64,000 nucleotides of DNA, taken from Endozoicomonas sp965198415. Lineage in GTDB: Bacteria > Pseudomonadota > Gammaproteobacteria > Pseudomonadales > Endozoicomonadaceae. The DNA lies in assembly GCA_965198415.1 (NCBI GenBank), contig CBDAPN010000032.1, positions 124,001-188,000 of the forward strand, written 5' to 3'. Positions 18,214 to 27,541 of the stretch are shown here, piece by piece (positions within the stretch are counted from its first letter, which is position 1; every line of letters starts with the position of its first letter). The notes under the pieces were generated by a model. The model had not been told where the DNA came from. It ran no database searches and was given only the letters and a program-made list of their open reading frames with translations. Made by a program: the position numbers and the translations under genes.

Positions 18214-19428
18214 ATGCAAGATATTGAAAAATCCAGCAAGCTTGACAATGTCTGTTACGACATCCGCGGCCCGGTACTGCGCGAGGCTAAACGGCTGGAA
18301 GAAGAAGGCCACCGAGTGATCAAACTCAACACTGGCAACCCGGCCACATTTGGTTTTGATGCCCCCGATGAAATCACTCAAGATGTGATTCGCAACTTGC
18401 CCGTCTCGCAGGGATATTGTGAATCCAAAGGTCTGTTCTCTGCCCGCAAGGCGATTATGCAGTACTGCCAGCAGAAGAACTTCCCCACCGTTGGGGTGGA
18501 AGACATTATTATCGGTAACGGTGTTAGTGAGCTGGTGGTGATGACCATGCAGGCGTTACTGAATACTGGTGATGAGATGCTAATTCCTGCGCCAGACTAC
18601 CCTTTATGGACAGCCGCCGTTCATCTATCCGGCGGTCGGGCGGTTCATTACCACAAAGATGAGCAGAGCGACTGGTATCCGGATATAAACGACATACGAA
18701 GTAAAATTACAGCCAAAACCCGTGGCATTGTTGTCATCAACCCAAACAACCCAACTGGCGCCGTTTACCCTGACGACGTATTGCAGGACATCATTCAACT
18801 GGCCAGAGAGCACAACCTGATCATCTTTGCTGACGAAATATACGACAAAATACTATACGACGACACCAAGCATACCTCGCTGGCTGCGCTAGCGGATGAT
18901 GTACTGTGCATTACCTTTAATGGCCTCTCCAAGTCTTACCGCGTGGCAGGCTTTCGGGCGGGCTGGCTGGTGGTTTCCGGGCCCAAACAGCACGCCAGCA
19001 GCTACCTTGAAGGGCTGGAGATGCTCGCCTCCATGCGCTTATGTGCCAACGTGCCGGCACAACACGCCATTCAGACGGCATTGGGTGGGTATCAAAGCAT
19101 TAACGACCTCATTTTGCCCGGTGGCCGCCTGCTAGAGCAGCGTAACAAAGCCTGGGAGATGCTGGATCAGATGCCGGGCGTCAGCTGTGTAAAACCCAAA
19201 GGGGCGCTCTACCTGTTTCCAAAGCTGGACCCAAAACACTACCCCATTCACGATGACGAAAAACTGGTGCTGGACTTCCTGTTGCAAGAGAAGGTTCTGC
19301 TGGTGCAAGGAACGGCTTTCAACTGGCCAACGCCGGATCATCTGCGCATCATTTCATTGCCCAGAACCGAAGATCTGGAAACGGTGCTCAACAAGTTTGA
19401 GCGATTCCTAAGCCGTTACCGGCAATAA
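18214..19428 (+). CDS. alaA: Glutamate-pyruvate aminotransferase, AlaA type
   Basis: A 404-residue PLP aminotransferase that makes alanine from pyruvate and glutamate. The sequence follows E. coli AlaA: KLNTGNPATFGFDAPDEI, SQGYCESKGLFSARKAI, IIIGNGVSELVVM and PAPDYPLWTAAVHLSGG, then NPNNPTGAVY. The PLP lysine is in FNGLSKSYRVAGFRAGW. The C-terminal substrate arginine lies in DHLRIISLPR. ATG at 18214 gives a full-length N-terminus. It is one of the few plus-strand genes here and probably forms a two-gene unit with the small gene 21 bases downstream. Confidence 0.92.
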   Translation: MQDIEKSSKLDNVCYDIRGPVLREAKRLEEEGHRVIKLNTGNPATFGFDAPDEITQDVIRNLPVSQGYCESKGLFSARKAIMQYCQQKNFPTVGVEDIIIGNGVSELVVMTMQALLNTGDEMLIPAPDYPLWTAAVHLSGGRAVHYHKDEQSDWYPDINDIRSKITAKTRGIVVINPNNPTGAVYPDDVLQDIIQLAREHNLIIFADEIYDKILYDDTKHTSLAALADDVLCITFNGLSKSYRVAGFRAGWLVVSGPKQHASSYLEGLEMLASMRLCANVPAQHAIQTALGGYQSINDLILPGGRLLEQRNKAWEMLDQMPGVSCVKPKGALYLFPKLDPKHYPIHDDEKLVLDFLLQEKVLLVQGTAFNWPTPDHLRIISLPRTEDLETVLNKFERFLSRYRQ

Positions 19429-19449
19429 ATCAGCGTTGCGGAATGAATC

Positions 19450-19878
19450 ATGGCCGACATACACATTGACGAGTTTTATCAGGATTGCCTGAAAGTTCTG
19501 GCTCAGCTTTACAATAATTTTCCCCGTCTGACCACGTTGTACGTAGACGACCTAATTACCAGCGCCGGAACCGACGAATACGGCATCCCCACCCGTCGCC
19601 ACAAGGCCTGTTTCGACACCATGCTATGGCTAGCAGCAGAAGGCTACCTGCGTTTTCAGGACACCATACGACACGATGCTCTCGATCAGGTGGTGTTAAC
19701 TGAAAAAAGTTTTCTGCGCCTAAGCTTGCCAATCCAAAGCCCTGATGAGCCCCCACTTCCGCCCTCAGTCGCAAGAAAACAGGCCACCATCGCCTGGTAT
19801 TGCCGACAGGCGCTCAAAAGTAAGAGCAGCGCAGCCATTACTGAGGCGGCGCAGCTGTTTTTTAGCGGCAGTACCTAA
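19450..19878 (+). CDS. Small conserved-looking protein of unknown function
   Basis: A 142-residue soluble protein beginning MADIHIDEFYQDCLKVLAQL. It starts 21 bases after alaA, with GGA 8 bases upstream of the ATG, so it is probably co-transcribed. Residues 1-95 look like a compact helical fold; TRRHKACFDTMLWLAAEGYL followed by VLTEKSFLRL resembles a winged-helix or helix-wing arrangement. No enzyme motif is present. The Pro-rich stretch SPDEPPLPPS near residue 100 is a likely linker before a short helical tail. I do not recognise the family. Confidence 0.7.
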   Translation: MADIHIDEFYQDCLKVLAQLYNNFPRLTTLYVDDLITSAGTDEYGIPTRRHKACFDTMLWLAAEGYLRFQDTIRHDALDQVVLTEKSFLRLSLPIQSPDEPPLPPSVARKQATIAWYCRQALKSKSSAAITEAAQLFFSGST

Positions 19879-19992
19879 GTGCTTAAAAGTTTTCCCTAAG
19901 CCACCGGGAACCGAAACTTCGCGTAAACAGTATGCTGAACTTGGCGAGAATCGGTGCAAAGTGTTGAGATTAAGAAGGCCAGAAACAAAAAA

Positions 19993-20024
19993 GGCCTGCC
20001 AGCGTTTAATAAAGCTGACAGGCC
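19993..20024 (-). terminator. Rho-independent terminator of the lipid A deacylase gene
   Basis: GGCCTGTCAGC (complement of 20014-20024) pairs with GCTGGCAGGCC (complement of 19993-20003) with one wobble, followed on the minus strand by TTTTTTG. It lies 24 bases past the stop at 20048. It could also stop the convergent plus-strand transcript, though the A/T tract favours the minus strand. Confidence 0.8.
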
Positions 20025-20047
20025 ATCAGAAATAACAAGAGATTAAA

Positions 20048-20665
20048 TTACCATTTTAGTGTCAGGCCAAGCACCTGAAAATCCAAACCTTCATTTTCAG
20101 AGTGCAAGTGAGCGTTGGAATAGTGGAACCAGCCGTAAGACAGCTCGTAGTTTTTGTTCTCACCGAAACGGGCGCCCACCAAGGTACGGATTTCAAACTG
20201 GGTATGGCCACCCATATTAATAGGTGATTTAAGCTTTTTCTCGATATTTTTCTCGGACTGATAACTCAAGCCCACCCCAACATCAAGAAACGGTGCGAAT
20301 GCATAATGGGTTTGTGGTGACAGTCGGAACACGGGAGAAAACCCAATCTGCCAAGCTTTATCTGCCCCGGCGGGGCTGGGCTCATCGTTTGCCGAGAGGC
20401 GGCTTTGCCACTGGCTGTAGCCCAGGTCAAAATAGCCATCCAACGTCCAGTTTGAACTGCTGATAAAGTCCTTTTCCCAATCCCAGCGCACGGCAACCCG
20501 GGCTTTGGTGATATTGGCTTTATCCTGGAGATATTTGCCGCCGCTGATGCTAATGCCATCCGGTATCAAGTCAAAACTTAATGCTTTACCCGACAACACA
20601 CCCAATAACAGGCTCGCCAATGCAAACGAACCCAGTTTGCTCCCCCAAGGCTTTAATTGTTTCAT
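20048..20665 (-). CDS. pagL: Lipid A 3-O-deacylase, PagL-like outer-membrane protein
   Basis: A 205-residue predicted outer-membrane beta-barrel that would remove the 3-O acyl chain of lipid A. It has an N-terminal signal peptide ending near SGKALSFD, alternating aromatic strands and a C-terminal Trp (LTLKW) typical of barrels. The catalytic pattern is HYSNAHLHSENEG at residues 181-193: His181, Ser183 and a Glu at 190 or 192, as in PagL. ATG at 20665 is chosen because GGAG lies 6 bases upstream; two earlier in-frame starts have no such site. It stands directly after kpsS, so envelope remodelling and capsule lie side by side. Its own terminator follows. Confidence 0.83.
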   Translation of the reverse strand: MKQLKPWGSKLGSFALASLLLGVLSGKALSFDLIPDGISISGGKYLQDKANITKARVAVRWDWEKDFISSSNWTLDGYFDLGYSQWQSRLSANDEPSPAGADKAWQIGFSPVFRLSPQTHYAFAPFLDVGVGLSYQSEKNIEKKLKSPINMGGHTQFEIRTLVGARFGENKNYELSYGWFHYSNAHLHSENEGLDFQVLGLTLKW

Positions 20666-20745
20666 TGCCAACTCCATGACTTGATTCTTGTTGCTTACAA
20701 GAACCATAGTTAGGAGCAGCGATTAGCTAAGGGGCGTAATGGAGA

Positions 20746-22017
20746 TCAGACGACCGCTGATTGATCCAGCAGATAATCCACCGGTTGCTTGTCAAGGAGC
20801 GGAACAACCTCTGGTTTGTGCTCAACGTGTTGTTGGTAAAAAGTCAGTACGTTGGCGCAGGTGAAATCGAGCCTCGTAAAAAAACTGCCATTGATTTGTG
20901 TTTCATCAAAAATCAGCGTCTGATACTGATAAAACCGTTTTATATCCACCCCCCCGGGGTGTTGCCAAAAATCATCCAGCGAGCATTGTGATGTTAGCCC
21001 GGGGATATCGTACATGGCACTCCCCATGACTTTGACCGGAACTTTATGCAACAAAGCAGATGGGCCTACCGTGCTATTGACAGTAACGACCCCTAAGCAG
21101 TGGTTGTAAACACTGGGCAGCCTGAGGTCATGGCAATAAATCAATCGCTCGCCAACCCCCGTTTGCTGCCCTAACCTGCCGATTACCTCGCCATAATGGG
21201 TGTAACCTCTGTCCATGGGGTGGTGCTTTAAGACAAGAAATGTATTGGCAGGAGCCTCATTGGCAAAAGAGTGAATGACCTCTGCAATAAACGCTTCTAC
21301 CGAATCGTAGTTAGAGTGATACAGCATTTGGCTGTCGTCGTGCACCTGAAGGGGAACCATATAAAATTTGCCGCTAAGCTCTTGCTGTAAGCGCTGCTCA
21401 ACCCGGCAGTCAGGCAATGTATAGCTCAACTTGCGAGCGAATCCCCTTAGCCATTTTGCCCCCTCAATAACCGGATTAAAGGCGCGGTGATGTTGATAAT
21501 GATCGTACTGTCGTCGGCTGAACCACCCTGCCCAGTAATACACTGCGGCAAAGCGGGTACGGGCTAACATGGTTCCGCCCATGGCAACTTCAGACTGACA
21601 CCTATGAGCCGTAACTTGTGAGAGTTTTTCAGCTGACAAATCCAACCGGCTCTGGCCATTAACACCCCAGGCTTCCAGCGTAATGGTGTCTGGTCGAAGG
21701 TACCCTTCTTCAAACACCATAAACTTTACCCCAAGGCGTTCGCAAACTGGTTTGGCTACCCGGTGGTAATAGCGACAATCGCCCAGCAAAAACACCGCCT
21801 CAATGGGGTATTTTTCCAGGTATTTTGCCAGATATGCTGGCCAATCATCAGGCTTCTCTGTAAAGGCCACCACGTGATCGCCTTTTGCATAAAAATGGTC
21901 GCCACCATTAAACGTTATTCTATGGGTGATGTAGCCACTGCGGCTGAATAGAGCGGCTAACTCCTGAAAAAAAGGTCCTAAAGGTCCCTGTAAAAAAAGC
22001 ACATGCCGGTAATTCAT
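20746..22017 (-). CDS. kpsS: Capsule linker Kdo transferase KpsS
   Basis: A 423-residue cytoplasmic glycosyltransferase. KpsS adds the first beta-Kdo to lyso-phosphatidylglycerol, starting the poly-Kdo linker on which group 2 capsules are exported. The N-terminus RHVLFLQGPLGPFFQELA and the blocks FNGGDHFYAKGD and FEEGYLRPDTITLE are characteristic. LVLKHHPMDRG and NSTVGPSALLHKVPVKVMG are the GT99-type C-terminal motifs. It is the last gene of the kps operon, 74 bases after kpsC, the usual CS order. The length is slightly above E. coli KpsS. Confidence 0.93.
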   Translation of the reverse strand: MNYRHVLFLQGPLGPFFQELAALFSRSGYITHRITFNGGDHFYAKGDHVVAFTEKPDDWPAYLAKYLEKYPIEAVFLLGDCRYYHRVAKPVCERLGVKFMVFEEGYLRPDTITLEAWGVNGQSRLDLSAEKLSQVTAHRCQSEVAMGGTMLARTRFAAVYYWAGWFSRRQYDHYQHHRAFNPVIEGAKWLRGFARKLSYTLPDCRVEQRLQQELSGKFYMVPLQVHDDSQMLYHSNYDSVEAFIAEVIHSFANEAPANTFLVLKHHPMDRGYTHYGEVIGRLGQQTGVGERLIYCHDLRLPSVYNHCLGVVTVNSTVGPSALLHKVPVKVMGSAMYDIPGLTSQCSLDDFWQHPGGVDIKRFYQYQTLIFDETQINGSFFTRLDFTCANVLTFYQQHVEHKPEVVPLLDKQPVDYLLDQSAVV

Positions 22018-22091
22018 GGTTACTTAGTATCCATACCTGATCACTGTACGCTCAGTAATTATGTGTTAGAGGGAGAACGATGTTAGCAGGC

Positions 22092-24167
22092 TCAAGCTCT
22101 TAGGGCTTCCCATAAAAACATCAACTTACGGCGTTTACGGCCAAGCCAGGCCAGAGATTTGGAGTGTGTTTTTTTACTGTTGCCCCGCTCACAGGCAAGT
22201 TGCTGGATCAGCCCCTCAGGGGTTGTAAATCGTCGTGTGCCCCAGTGGATATAACGGGGGTAATAACAAAGTGCAATATAAACCAGTTCGGCCAAGGTAC
22301 GTTTTTTCCTGCGGCGCTCACACACCATATGGTCAATGGTCAGCCCCCAACCTGAGTAAAACGGTATACCCCAGCAATGAACGGTTTTATGCTGCAATAA
22401 AGCTTCAAACCCTGCCTGAGAACTCATTACATGCAGTTCATCACAGGCGGCAATGCAGTCAAAAATATCGATGTCTGTGACGACTTTATCAGCCCACTTA
22501 AGGGCCTCCTGTTCAGGCACATGCCCGGACCGGCCGGCCTGAACTACGTCTGGGTGCGGTTTGTAGACAACCATCGCCTCCTTACCATGGAGACTCTCCC
22601 GAACCCGACGCAAGAGCTCACTATTTTTTGCAACCTCAGGGCTACCAAACTTCAAAGAAGCGTCACTGTCTACCTGCCCGGTCACCAATACCTTCAACTG
22701 CTTGTCACGGGCACCTTGAAAAGGGTCTGCCTTCATGCCGGTAAGGTTGTATTTGCTCACTCGCTGTTCAAGCAATAGCTGAATCAGTGCTTGCCCCCGA
22801 CTGAGCGCCAATGCAGGCAGCTCCATCGTATTAAGCGACTGCTCAAGGTCACTTGGCTGAGTCGCATTATAATAAATTCCCTGACTATCCAGCACCAAAG
22901 AACCCGGCCGGCGAAGTTCAGCACCTAAGCCGCAGCTGCGAATAAAACCATCTTCCATGCGCCACACAGCGGCGCTGACTGTGAGTGGAACCCGAAGGGT
23001 ATTCATACCCCAAATCAACACACCATCCCCGTCTTGAATGCGTTGATGTAATTGATGTTCTCGCCCAACGTACACAACCCTATCTGCCAAACCCTCAGCA
23101 AAACGGCTGATAAACGCCCGTTTCCAGAGGCTGAACCCCAGAGCATACAATGTAGCCACCCTATTCTGACGGTAAGATTGCTGCAGAATGATCAGATCCA
23201 GCACCTCTTCCAGCTCACAGGGGCTGTGTGTTTCCGGATGAATATAACGGGTATACAGCAAGCAGGCGGCGGCAAACAAACTCTCTACAGAATGACGAGC
23301 CAAGCGCCGTGAACAAGCAGCCCGGTCATCAGTCAACCCCCAGTGGCTATAAAACGGAACCCCAAAACAAACAACGGTTTTTTGATGCCACAGGGCTTCA
23401 AAACCAAGCTGAGAAGTCACTACATAGACTTTGGAAAAATAAGGAAACAGCGACTGGGCATTCACCTGTTCGGCCAGCACCCGAACTCTGTCGTTATGAA
23501 CGCCTTTAATGCGGGTGCCACAGGGTTCCAGCGCAAAGTACCCTCGCTTTTTACCCAGCACCACGTCCGGGTGCACTTTTACCCAAATTTCCGCCGTCGG
23601 GTTTTCATCAACGGCACACGCCAGCATCGCCTGAAAACTGGCTTCATTTGCCATGCCGAACTCAACCGAACAATCGCCGTAGGTCTGGTCAACCACGAGG
23701 ACTTTATTCTTGCTTCCCGCCCTCAACTGCCCATTTTGGGCACCGACCGGTTCATGATTATATTTGCTGATATTGTGCTGGCAGATAGTGGCCAATAGCT
23801 TGCGCGCCCGATCAAGCAGCTCCGGGCTCTGCCACTCTGAGCGGTTCAGCAGGTTTTCAATATCGGAAGGTTGCCTGGCGTCGTAATAAATACCGGTTTT
23901 ATCTGCAATCAGTGCAAAGCGCCGATCCCCGAATCCGGGATGCCCCAGATAACTGATAAAACCGTCTTCCAGTTGCCAGTAAGGTAGCTGCTGCTTTTGC
24001 GCAAAGGCTCTGGCCTTGCGCGTATTCTCTTTCAGGCCCCAGCCAACCACAGCGGCATGAGCGAAAGAACCACCAAAAACCGGTAACCGTTTAACTTGAC
24101 CACCCAACAAAGCGGCCAACTCCGGGGCGGACTCAATACCGCGAGATGTAGTGTAAAAGGTGTGCAA
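22092..24167 (-). CDS. kpsC: Capsule linker Kdo transferase KpsC
   Basis: A 691-residue protein of two related halves. Each half has an EDGFI(S/R) motif (about residues 67 and 405) and an acceptor-side motif of the form K(V/P)HPDVV. Each also has the SQ(L/A)GFEAL(W/L)(H/Q)KTV block followed by FYS(H/G)WGLT. KpsC alternates beta-2,4 and beta-2,7 Kdo transfers to extend the linker begun by KpsS. The start is TTG at 24167: no ATG occurs in the first 150 codons, and the homologous N-terminus begins here. The Shine-Dalgarno is weak, so the exact start is uncertain. About 118 bases separate it from kpsF. Confidence 0.93.
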   Translation of the reverse strand: MHTFYTTSRGIESAPELAALLGGQVKRLPVFGGSFAHAAVVGWGLKENTRKARAFAQKQQLPYWQLEDGFISYLGHPGFGDRRFALIADKTGIYYDARQPSDIENLLNRSEWQSPELLDRARKLLATICQHNISKYNHEPVGAQNGQLRAGSKNKVLVVDQTYGDCSVEFGMANEASFQAMLACAVDENPTAEIWVKVHPDVVLGKKRGYFALEPCGTRIKGVHNDRVRVLAEQVNAQSLFPYFSKVYVVTSQLGFEALWHQKTVVCFGVPFYSHWGLTDDRAACSRRLARHSVESLFAAACLLYTRYIHPETHSPCELEEVLDLIILQQSYRQNRVATLYALGFSLWKRAFISRFAEGLADRVVYVGREHQLHQRIQDGDGVLIWGMNTLRVPLTVSAAVWRMEDGFIRSCGLGAELRRPGSLVLDSQGIYYNATQPSDLEQSLNTMELPALALSRGQALIQLLLEQRVSKYNLTGMKADPFQGARDKQLKVLVTGQVDSDASLKFGSPEVAKNSELLRRVRESLHGKEAMVVYKPHPDVVQAGRSGHVPEQEALKWADKVVTDIDIFDCIAACDELHVMSSQAGFEALLQHKTVHCWGIPFYSGWGLTIDHMVCERRRKKRTLAELVYIALCYYPRYIHWGTRRFTTPEGLIQQLACERGNSKKTHSKSLAWLGRKRRKLMFLWEALRA

Positions 24168-24285
24168 GGCGTTCAGTAGGGCTTTAGGTTAGAAAAGTAG
24201 CGTAAAAATTAGAGGAAAACAGGGAGCAGTACAATCAGCATTAACCACAGCCCTGCCTAAGCAGACACTTAGGTGCACTCTAAAC

Positions 24286-25239
24286 TCAATCACTCCAGTC
24301 CAGTAGGCCACAGACCTTGTGGTCATCATCAGTGGCAATCAGCCACTTGATGTGTTTATCACGCATAATGTGCTCAGCGTCAGCGAGCATCAGCTCTTTA
24401 TTGACACACACCGGGTCAACGGTCATCAGATCACCAGCCAGCCCACCTTTCAGGCTGTCGTGATCCACCAGATAACGCCGCAGGTCACCATCGGTAATTG
24501 CCCCTTCAAGCCGACCGTGATCATCTATCACCAAGGCAATACCAGTGCGGGTATCTGTCATGGTAATCACCACATCAGAAATTGGCATCGTCCGGCTCAC
24601 CAATGGCAGACGTTCACTGTGCATCACATCTTTGACACGGGTTAACAAACGACGACCAAGACTGCCTCCCGGATGAAATCGGGCAAAGTCCATTGGCTGA
24701 AAATTACGCGCCTTAATCAGCGCAACAGCCAACGCATCACCAATGGAAATAGCCACGGTGGTCGAAGTGGTTGGCGCCAGATTATTCGGGCAAACCTCCT
24801 CCTTAACTGCCGCATTAAGCACCACATCAGCATGGTTAGCCAAAGTGGAGTTCATACCGCCGGTGATGGCGATGATGCGCGTGCCAAAGCTTTTCAACGA
24901 TGGAATAAGCTTCAACACTTCATCGGTTTCACCGCTATAGGAGATCAACACAATCACATCGGCCCGATCATCAAAACGCACCATGCCCAAATCGCCATGA
25001 AACGCCTCGCCGGGGTGCATAAAAAAGCTAATGGTTCCAGTGGAGGCGAACGTGGCGGCTATCTTTTTACCAATTAATCCAGACTTACCCATACCGGAGA
25101 TAATAATTCTTCCCTTACAGTTCAGAATCGTTTCAACCGCCTGCTCAAAAGATTCATCAACCCGCTCACTAAGAGCAAAAAGAGCGTTACCCTGCTCCCG
25201 CAGCGCATTTTTCATTACTTGGCGCAGTTCTGTTGTCAT
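24286..25239 (-). CDS. kpsF: Arabinose-5-phosphate isomerase KpsF
   Basis: A 317-residue enzyme converting ribulose-5-phosphate to arabinose-5-phosphate, the precursor of the Kdo used in the capsule linker. The SIS domain covers about residues 30-170 (GRIIISGMGKSGLIGKKIAA, ISYSGETDEVL, APTTSTTV with HPGEAFHGDLG). Two CBS domains follow (about 205-317). The capsule-linked position makes KpsF a better name than the housekeeping paralogue KdsD, although the two cannot be told apart by sequence. ATG at 25239 has AGGAC upstream. No kpsU is present, so CMP-Kdo must come from a kdsB elsewhere. Confidence 0.92.
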   Translation of the reverse strand: MTTELRQVMKNALREQGNALFALSERVDESFEQAVETILNCKGRIIISGMGKSGLIGKKIAATFASTGTISFFMHPGEAFHGDLGMVRFDDRADVIVLISYSGETDEVLKLIPSLKSFGTRIIAITGGMNSTLANHADVVLNAAVKEEVCPNNLAPTTSTTVAISIGDALAVALIKARNFQPMDFARFHPGGSLGRRLLTRVKDVMHSERLPLVSRTMPISDVVITMTDTRTGIALVIDDHGRLEGAITDGDLRRYLVDHDSLKGGLAGDLMTVDPVCVNKELMLADAEHIMRDKHIKWLIATDDDHKVCGLLDWSD

Positions 25240-25729
25240 TATTTTTAAGAGTCCTGAAGAAAATATATTGGAGTATTATTGAGTGAGTTCAACTGGAAAG
25301 CGGTTGAAGTTTGTAGGAATATCGACGTTAGATTCCGGGGTGTTTTGAATCACAATACCCGGCGAGAAGTATGAAAATAAGATCGCTAATACCAACAGCT
25401 CCACTACAAATTAACTCAGTACTTCATTAACTACTGACAGCATTTTATTGAATACTGTCTCTGTGGAAGATATAAGAGAATACCCATTTCATTTACCAAA
25501 AAAATAGCTTTTTTAGACTTTCATTAATCTAGCAACATTTATTCAGTAGCAAAACTTAATTAATTAGATTTTTAACAGCATCACCGTTCGAGCTGTTAGT
25601 CGTATAAAACCCGAAAAGAAATGTTCTTTTTCGTAGTACTGTAATTTTTTTCTCTATTTCGTAGATCCCTCCCTGTTGTTTATAAACTTGTCTTGTCACT
25701 GGGCGCAAGTAGCGCCTCTTTGCAGACCG
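25240..25729. other. AT-rich gap between kpsD and kpsF
   Basis: A 490-base minus-strand gap inside the kps operon, strongly AT-rich between 25400 and 25680. I see no gene, hairpin or ops site. It is long enough for an internal promoter for kpsFCS, but none can be assigned. Confidence 0.5.
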
Positions 25730-27415
25730 TTACATACCCACCACGACGGCGGTACTGAGCGCCACTTTATACATAGTATCAATCAGGTCACGAGTGTACT
25801 GGAAGCTCTTCACATCCACCTGTGGCATGATCATGATTTCATCACCGGGGCGCACCGCCACTGCCTCCAGTCCACTGGCGAACACGCCTTCTTTTTTTCT
25901 TACCTGCGTTACTGTGCCATCGGTGTGCATCAGAATAATACGAGACTGGTCTGCTTTTTGGTTAAAGCCACCGGCACTGGCAACGTAATCTGCCACGGTG
26001 GCGTCTTTTCGATAGACCATGGCGTTAGGGAACATCACCTCACCGTGTACTTGTACCAACACTGTTTTGCCGGGTATTACCAGTCGGTCGCCGTCTTTTA
26101 AGACCACATCGTTCTTCAGCGGGTCATCGCCAAGCAGCACCTGCCCACGCGGTTTTAACTGGCGGGCACGCTCAATAAACTTGAGAATGGAGTCGGCATC
26201 GGCCCGGCGCAACTTTGCTTCCCCATCGGTAGAGCTACGGGCAGAGAGGGTCACCTGCTCCAATTGCTGAAGCGACATTTCCAACACTTCTTTCTGGCGC
26301 TCGGCCACCTCTTCACGGAATAGCTGCAATGCCGAAATATTGGAAAGGTGGTTGGGGCGCACCTGAGCCATCAGGTCTTCAATGTCGCTGCCGTAGGGTA
26401 GAACATAAACCGCCTGCCCACTGTGCTCACCCTCTACGGATACACTGATGGTGCCGGGCATTTTGTCAGACACTACAGTAACTTCATCACCGCTGCTAAG
26501 TGTAACCGCAGCGGCCTGTTTTAAAGGCAGATAATCCACATTCCGCTTGGCCTGCTGATTGCGCGCAATACGAACATGGGTTGCTTCGGGCATGGCGCCA
26601 ACCAAAGCCAGTGCTTGCTGCAGGGATACTTCGTTACCACTGAATTCAATCTGTACCGGGTTTTCAACCATGCCATCAAATACGGCGACGCTTTGGCGGG
26701 CATTCACAACCAGCGTGTCGCCGTCCTGCAACTGTACCTGTTCGATGCTGCCGGTGAGCAGAAAATCGTAGAGGTTAAATGTCGCACGGGTTTTACCCCC
26801 TCGTTTTAAATCGACATTTAGATAACTGCCAGCCTCTGGTCGTATACCGCCGGACTTAGCCAAAAAGGCCAGAATGGAGTCGGAAGCAAAGCCGCCATAG
26901 AGGCCAGGGGATTTTACAAAACCGGTCACAAACAGTTTCACCGGTTCGGTGGCATCCAGTGTCGCATAAAGGTTAACGTTATTTTGGTAAACACTGCGTA
27001 CTTTGCGTTCCACCACTTTGTTAAGATCTTTGTTGGCAACCCCCAGCAACTGCACAGGCCCCACTTTGGGAATAAAGACGTTACCCTGAGCATCCACCGC
27101 CAGCTGAACAGCCACTTCGTGAGCACCCCACATTTGCAGGGTAATTTTATCGCCGATGGCGATGCGGTAATCAGGATTAAAGCCCTGAAACTGTGCCTGA
27201 CGAAAGCCTGCAAAGAGATTGGCACCAAATACCGGGTGCATATCAACGGTTTCTATTATCTCAGGGCCCGTTACTTTTTGTTCCTGAGTTTTAGGTGATT
27301 GCATCTGTGCAGCGGCTACTTGCTGACGCGGCAAATTATTGGTTGTTGCGGCCTGAAGCACAACAGGGCTGATCAGCATCAATGCTGCCACGCCGGTTTT
27401 GAGAGTTCTTTTCAT
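25730..27415 (-). CDS. kpsD: Capsule export protein KpsD (outer-membrane polysaccharide export channel component)
   Basis: A 561-residue Wza/OPX-family protein, close to the 558 residues of E. coli KpsD. The signal peptide MKRTLKTGVAALMLISPVVL ends LQA-ATT, without a lipobox, as in KpsD. A poly_export domain (YRIAIGDKITLQMWGAHEVA) at about residues 85-160 is followed by several SLBB-type repeats (VKLFVTGFVKSPGLYGG; VLVQVHGEVMFPNAMVYR). A short hydrophobic C-terminus ends STAVVVGM. ATG at 27415 is preferred over an upstream ATG at 27535, since the signal peptide begins there. A decayed, clearly diverged paralogue lies at 43257-44020. Confidence 0.93.
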   Translation of the reverse strand: MKRTLKTGVAALMLISPVVLQAATTNNLPRQQVAAAQMQSPKTQEQKVTGPEIIETVDMHPVFGANLFAGFRQAQFQGFNPDYRIAIGDKITLQMWGAHEVAVQLAVDAQGNVFIPKVGPVQLLGVANKDLNKVVERKVRSVYQNNVNLYATLDATEPVKLFVTGFVKSPGLYGGFASDSILAFLAKSGGIRPEAGSYLNVDLKRGGKTRATFNLYDFLLTGSIEQVQLQDGDTLVVNARQSVAVFDGMVENPVQIEFSGNEVSLQQALALVGAMPEATHVRIARNQQAKRNVDYLPLKQAAAVTLSSGDEVTVVSDKMPGTISVSVEGEHSGQAVYVLPYGSDIEDLMAQVRPNHLSNISALQLFREEVAERQKEVLEMSLQQLEQVTLSARSSTDGEAKLRRADADSILKFIERARQLKPRGQVLLGDDPLKNDVVLKDGDRLVIPGKTVLVQVHGEVMFPNAMVYRKDATVADYVASAGGFNQKADQSRIILMHTDGTVTQVRKKEGVFASGLEAVAVRPGDEIMIMPQVDVKSFQYTRDLIDTMYKVALSTAVVVGM

Positions 27416-27541
27416 TCGCTTCAAATATAAAGTCAGTGGTTTGGCAGTCGGTATTCCCACGCACAACCCTAAAGAGCCCGAGTGCCTGGGAGCGGAGTGT
27501 TTTGCAACGTCAACATGACCCCATTGGTTGCTCAAATTGGG

